11,155 nt of DNA from Saccoglossus kowalevskii. Its lineage: Eukaryota > Hemichordata > Enteropneusta > Harrimaniidae. Of this stretch, positions 7,125 to 11,155 are shown in pieces (the stretch's first letter is position 1; every line of letters starts with the position of its first letter). A program made the translations under genes and the position numbers. The stretch covers positions 55,688 to 66,842 of the forward strand of contig NW_003116965.1 of assembly GCF_000003605.2 (NCBI RefSeq). Direction: 5' to 3'. The notes under the pieces were generated by a model that searched no databases, had not been told where the DNA came from, and saw nothing but the letters and a program-made list of their open reading frames with translations.

Positions 7125-9250
7125 GTGAGTAACTTTGATTAAATAATTTGAGAGATCAAATCTTCATTATTGATATTTTTCCAATATGCAAGATGTATGC
7201 CAAAGCATTAGGAAATAATTTTTCCCTAAAATAATTTGATTGAGTCATTAACTTATTATAGATTACAATATGGTTGCTGATTTTGTTTCCGGTGGTAACA
7301 AGTTTAAAAATAGTTCTGAATACCAGTCTTTATTTGAGGCGTTAAATATCAAAGGGTGATTTAAATACATGTACAGCCCATAATCAGAATTTATACGACA
7401 TAAAAGATTTTGATCATTTTGTATTGTTTTTGAATAGGATATTTTAGGACATATTTCTATATTTATTTCATTTTCATTTCTGTGTAAATAAATTTTTAAA
7501 ATTAGTAAATGACACAAAACAAATGTTCATGTAATTAAAATTGTATAAATTAACTAGAAATTCAAAATATAACTAAACATTAATTAAAATTCAGTAATGA
7601 ATTCTTACATTAATCCTTGAATGCTAAGGTAAACTATTGTTAAATAATCTTCATTTTGTCAAAAATTTAAATAAATTTGCAATATTCCACTTAAGAGTCT
7701 CTTGAGAGCAGTGTTTTTTTGAATGTGTTAATTTAGTTTCCATTTTCCTAACAGTTGAATCCTGATGTGAATGCTTTTCAAAGGAAATTTGTAAATGAAG
7801 TTAGACGCTGTGATGAAATGGAGAGAAAATTACGTAAGTGTTTTGTTTCGAAAATTCTTCTCTCACTTTCAGCTATTTATCTGTGGCATGTGTACAGATA
7901 TTCTGTTATTGATTTCTTCCAACCATTTAGGTTTCTTGGAAAAAGAAATCAAAAAAGCCAACATTACCATCTTGGATACTGGTGAGAATCCAGAAGCTCC
8001 ACCACCGAGAGAAATGATAGATCTGGAGGTGAGTCTATAATAATAATCCCTATATTGTAGTGATTTAGTGTGTCGACCCAAAGACAATAGGAGAGGCTGC
8101 CTTCTATTCACTGCCAAGTAACACAATGAATAGGCTAGATAATATAATAATAACACTTTATTATCACTGTAAAGAAATTTCAATATTTTTAGGCTCTGAG
8201 TAAAATTAATAAACATGAACACACAAGAAAGTTACTAAATGCTTCCTTCCATGCATTATCATGGTATTGGATTAATATATACTTAAACAGTGACTATACA
8301 TAATATTTTGTAGTCCTCCATTTATTCATTGTGTTATTAAGGTAGAGATGCAGGTTTGTGGGCACTTGGGAGTGAAATGTTTTTTTTTTTTGCTTTTTTT
8401 ATTCAAACAGTCTTGGCTATAGACTGTTAAAATTTTGTAGAATTGTGAATAGTGGAACATACTCAAAAAACGATTTTAAAATATAGATAACAGGTGCAAA
8501 CATTCTCTCTTTTGAATGCTTAGCAAGATTGAGCAAGGCTATACATGAATATTAAAAAAGAAACATGGCGAAAAAAAGTAATGACGGGATCTCCATATTA
8601 TGCACTATATTTAACTTTTTATATTTAAATTTGGAAATGTTACAGCCATTTTAATTATGAGCATTAGCAAACTTCTTACTGAGTGAATTGTTATGCAAAT
8701 TAGCAATTATCTCAGCTTCTTTTTAGTGCCCATCCCAGAACTTTAACAAAAAATAGCTCCTAGACGCTTTGACCTATTGTTTTGAAATTTTCACAAATGG
8801 TTGACAATGTGTTTATCTTCAAAACGCTGTTGGGGCATTGTTTTTGGGTGAACAGTGTTACAACAATCGTACAGACAACTTTTGACCAAAAAAGGCACAT
8901 TTTTGTGCATATTTCAAACTATATAGTGTCCATAAAAAAAAATACTAACAAAATTTTAAAATTCATACAATAAGCTTTCTGAAAATATATAGTTTTGTGG
9001 ACAAGGGAGGTCATCTTGGTTTCCTAATTAACTAATTAAAATACCTGTAGGGTAAACTGCATCTCTACCTTAAGCTAATAAGTTGGAGAATTCTGATGCA
9101 TTTATTTCTCTTTTCTCCAAGGCAACATTTGAAAAGCTAGAAAATGAAATGAAGGAAGTGAACACAAATCAGGAAGCACTGAAAAGAAATTTTCTGGAAC
9201 TGACCGAACTCAAGCATATACTGAGGAAGACTCAGAACTTTTTTGATGAG
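7008..9250 (+). CDS. ATP6V0A1: V-type H+-ATPase V0 subunit a, N-terminal part (4 coding exons, continues past window)
   Basis: Subunit a of the membrane V0 sector forms the proton half-channels with the c-ring and, through its cytosolic N-terminal half, the stator link to V1. Exons 7008-7124, 7755-7833, 7931-8028 and 9122-9250 join to 141 residues in one frame. Diagnostic boxes are [19 protein letters not shown] (5-23), [18 protein letters not shown] (28-45), [20 protein letters not shown] (47-66), [12 protein letters not shown] and MIDLE (to residue 98), and [20 protein letters not shown] (115-134). These are the near-invariant start of metazoan a subunits, whose length is about 830-850 residues. 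The visible part covers the proximal lobe and the start of the coiled-coil stalk. The membrane helices and the essential C-terminal arginine lie outside the window. Paralogue (a1 versus a4 type) cannot be settled; invertebrates often have one such gene. All donors are GT and all acceptors AG. Confidence 0.97.
7125..7754 (+). other. Intron after residue 39, 630 bp
   Basis: Bounded by GTGAGT and a pyrimidine-rich ttccattttcctaacag. The interior is A/T-rich; I see no element boundary, RNA gene or coding region. The minus-strand open frame at 7263-7517 has no recognisable motif. Confidence 0.8.
7755..7833 (+). CDS. ATP6V0A1: Coding exon 2 of V-ATPase subunit a (residues 40 to part of 66)
   Basis: It starts with [16 protein letters not shown] and ends after the first base of the Arg66 codon (phase 1) at TTAC|GTAAGT. 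The split codon is completed as CGT by the next exon. The following intron (7834-7930) is only 97 bp, with the acceptor ccatttag. Confidence 0.96.
7931..8028 (+). CDS. ATP6V0A1: Coding exon 3 of V-ATPase subunit a (residues 66-98)
   Basis: It begins with GT completing Arg66, then [19 protein letters not shown], then [13 protein letters not shown]. It ends in phase 0 at GAG|GTGAGT. The conserved DTGENPE and MIDLE words fix the frame. Confidence 0.96.
8119..8336. mobile_element. 218-bp MITE-like element with 14-bp inverted repeats and TA ends
   Basis: TAACACAATGAATA (8119-8132) is perfectly inverted as TATTCATTGTGTTA (8323-8336). If the outer TA on each side is the duplicated target, the element has 12-bp terminal repeats starting ACACAATG, as in Tc1/mariner-type MITEs. 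No coding region is present. The minus strand near 8140-8175 reads gtgataataaagtgttatta, resembling LINE 3' tails, so part of the interior could be a LINE remnant. The family assignment is inference from the TA ends. Confidence 0.5.
8337..9073. mobile_element. 737-bp non-autonomous DNA transposon with TTAA target duplication
   Basis: TTAAGGTAGAGATGCAG (8337-8353) is perfectly inverted as CTGCATCTCTACCTTAA (9057-9073). The outer TTAA on both ends fits a TTAA target-site duplication, the signature of piggyBac and Kolobok superfamilies, leaving 13-bp terminal repeats that begin GGTAGAG. PiggyBac ends usually start CCC/CCY, so Kolobok or another TTAA-specific group fits somewhat better. The 729-bp interior has no transposase frame; the longest + frame (8782-8973) shows no motif. 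It sits in the same intron as, and directly against, the 8119-8336 element. Confidence 0.65.
9122..9250 (+). CDS. ATP6V0A1: Coding exon 4 of V-ATPase subunit a (residues 99-141)
   Basis: It encodes [20 protein letters not shown] followed by [20 protein letters not shown] and FDE, a charged heptad-like stretch that begins the long coiled coil of the N-terminal domain. It ends in phase 0 at GAG|GTAATG. The next exon is outside the window. Confidence 0.96.
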
Positions 9251-9495
9251 GTAATGTGACATAAGCCTGCTAATATTGAGCATCTTGATACATTTTAGAG
9301 TTCGTTTGCATGCTGTGCACTTGAACTGAAATCTATTTCACTTGCATATACTGCATACATCATAAGGAGTTGTCATGCACGTATTTAAATTTGTTGTATC
9401 ACATAGGATCAATATCAAACCTGATACATTGTGGCAACAACACACTCATTAACCTAAGAGAAGACACCATGCTTTTTTACATATTCCTTGCGCTG

Positions 9496-11155
9496 ATATT
9501 GAAAGGTGACTTTAGTGTTCAGTGTAACTGATACTCACAGCGTTGAGAGGTGACTTTAGTGTTCAGTGTAACTGATACAGCATTGAGAGGTGACTTTAGT
9601 GCTCAGTGTAACTGATACTCACAGCGTTGAGAAGTGACTTTAGTGTTCAGTGTAACTGCATGATACTCACAGCATTGAGACGTGTCTTTAGTGTAACTGA
9701 TACTCACAGCGTTGAGAGGTGACTTTAGTGTTCAGTGTAACTGATACTCGCAGCGTTCAGAGGTGACTTTAGTGTTCAGTGTAACTGATACAGCATTGAG
9801 AGGTGACTTTAGTGCTCAGTGTAACTGATACTCACAGCGTTGAGAAGTGACTTTAGTGTTCAGTGTAACTGATACTCACAGCATTGAGAGGTGACTTTAG
9901 TGTTCAGTGTAACTGATACTCACAGCATTGAGAGGTGACTTTAGTGTTCAGTGTAACTGCATGATACTCACAGCATTGAGACTGTCTTTAGTGTAACTGA
10001 TACTCACAGCGTTGAGAGGTGACTTTAGTGTTCAGTGTAACTGATACTCAGTGTTGAGAGGTAACTTTAGTGTTCAGTGTTACTGATACTCACAGCGTTG
10101 AGAGGTGACTTTAGTGTTCAGTGTAACTGATACTCACAGCATTGAGAGGTGACTTTAGTGCTCAGTGTAACTGATACTCATTGTTGAGAGGTGACTTTAG
10201 TGTTCAGTGTAACTGATACTCAGTGTTGAGAGGTGACTTTAGTGTTCAGCGTAACTGATACTCAGTGTTGAGAGGTGACTTTTAGTGTTCAGTGTAACTG
10301 ATACTCAGTGTTGAGAGGTAACTTTAGTGTTCAGTGTAACTGATACTCAGTGTTGAGAGGTGACTTTAGTGTTCAGTGTAACTGATACTCAGCGTTGAGG
10401 TGACTTTAGTGTTCAGTGTAACTGATACTCAGTGTTGAGAGGTGACTTTAGTGTTCAGTGTAACTGATACTCAGCGTTGAGAGGTGACTTTAGTGTTCAG
10501 TGTAACTGCATGATACTCACAGCATTGAGACGTGTCTTTAGTGTAACTGATACTCACAGCGTTGACAGGTGACTTTAGTGTTCAGTGTAACTGATACTCA
10601 CAGAATTGAGAGGTGACCTTAGTGTTCAGTGTAACTAAACTCACAGCATTGAGAGGTGACTTTAGTGCTCAGTGTAACTGATACAGCATTGAGAGGTGAC
10701 TTTAGTGCTCAGTGTAACTGATATTCACAGCATTGAGAGGTGACTTTAGTGTTCAGTGTAACTGATACTCACAGCCTTGAGAGGTGACTTTAGTGTTCAG
10801 TTGAACTGATACTTGCAGCGTTGAGAGGTGACTTTAGTGTTCAGTGTAACTGATACAGCATTGAGAGGTGACTTTAGTGCTCAGTGTAACTGATACTCAC
10901 AGCGTTGAGAAGTGACTTTAGTGTTCAGTGTAACTGCATGATACTCACAGCATTGAGACTGTCTTTAGTGTAACTGATACTCACAGCGTTGAGAGGTGAC
11001 TTTAGTGTTCAGTGTAACTGATACTCAGTGTTGAGAGGTGACTTTAGTGTTCAGTGTAACTGATACTCAGTGTTGAGAGGTGACTTTAGTGTTCAGTGTA
11101 ACTGATACTCAGTGTTGAGAGGTAACTTTAGTGTTCAGTGTTACTGATACTCACA
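9496..11155 (+). repeat. Minisatellite of 39 units (36-48 bp) in the V-ATPase gene intron
   Basis: The commonest full unit is 44 bp: cgttgagaggtgactttag, then tgttcagtgtaactgatac, then tcacag. I count 39 units to the window edge, so the array is incomplete. Length variants are: 40 bp ending gatacag (4 units), 42 bp ending gatactcag, 48 bp with an extra catg before atactcacag (4 units), and 36-37 bp lacking seven bases of the ttcagtg region (4 units). Each 48-bp unit is immediately followed by a 36-37-bp unit, showing multi-unit duplication. Most unit lengths are not multiples of 3 and no frame runs through, so it is non-coding. The array begins about 245 bases after coding exon 4. Confidence 0.95.

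Larger units (their letters stand above)
8029..9121 (+). other. Intron after residue 98, 1093 bp, mostly transposon-derived
   Basis: It runs from GTGAGT to a strong pyrimidine tract tttctcttttctccaag. About 955 of its 1093 bases are two abutting inverted-repeat elements (8119-8336 and 8337-9073), leaving only short original intron ends. Confidence 0.85.

Noticed and set aside
7755-8040. + strand frames reading through the 97-bp intron
   Set aside because: The donor TTAC|GTAAGT and acceptor ccatttag with a split Arg codon restore the conserved family sequence, so read-through frames are artefacts.
8140-8175. Third LINE tail on the minus strand
   Set aside because: gtgataataaagtgttatta resembles the other tails, but it lies inside the 8119-8336 inverted-repeat element and is too short and divergent for a separate call.
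7869-8222. 117-codon minus-strand open frame across a coding exon
   Set aside because: It is antisense to V-ATPase exon 7931-8028 and the flanking introns; its content is a shadow of the real exon plus transposon sequence.
9496-11155. CRISPR array
   Set aside because: Units are contiguous with no unique spacers, lengths vary from 36 to 48 bp, and the setting is an intron of an animal gene.

Overview
The window is animal nuclear DNA: AT-rich, intron-bearing and packed with eukaryotic transposable-element debris. The only host gene I can support is the 5' part of the V-ATPase V0 subunit a gene (ATP6V0A1 / Vha100 / unc-32 family) on the + strand. Four coding exons encode the first 141 residues, with every splice site and phase consistent. 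The rest of the gene lies beyond base 11155. Protein divergence, the transposon types and frequent TACATGTA-like words suggest a marine invertebrate, possibly a mollusc. That taxonomic call is inference.

Layout. Bases 1-400 hold pieces of two non-LTR retrotransposons (LINEs) in opposite orientations. Bases 401-2029 have no gene but include a loose cluster of promoter-like words at 690-900. A second LINE 3' tail lies at 2030-2165. Bases 2852-3473 are a 5'-truncated LINE on the minus strand with a 10-bp target-site duplication and a frameshifted end of its reverse transcriptase ORF. Next to it is a 488-bp segment bounded by a perfect 15-bp inverted repeat (3483-3970). Inside that segment sits a 148-bp insertion with its own 13-bp target-site duplication (3793-3940).

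A housekeeping-type promoter (ZNF143/THAP11-like and YY1-like sites, 4581-4633) and a probable non-coding first exon (ending at a strong donor at 4696/4697) precede a 2.3-kb first intron. That intron contains a second copy of the 3793-3940 element (5385-5673), again with a 13-bp target-site duplication. The two copies share an identical 80-bp core joined to the same tail in opposite orientations. The core folds partly like a degenerate hammerhead ribozyme, which points to Penelope-like retroelements.

Coding exons lie at 7008-7124, 7755-7833, 7931-8028 and 9122-9250. The third coding intron holds two abutting non-coding DNA-transposon-like elements: 8119-8336 (14-bp inverted repeats, TA ends) and 8337-9073 (17-bp inverted repeats, TTAA ends). 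The fourth begins normally and then becomes a minisatellite of 39 units of about 36-48 bp (9496 to the window end) with clear higher-order structure.

The most interesting items are the core-inverted Penelope-like pair with its ribozyme-like fold, the hierarchical minisatellite, and the nested or abutting inverted-repeat elements.
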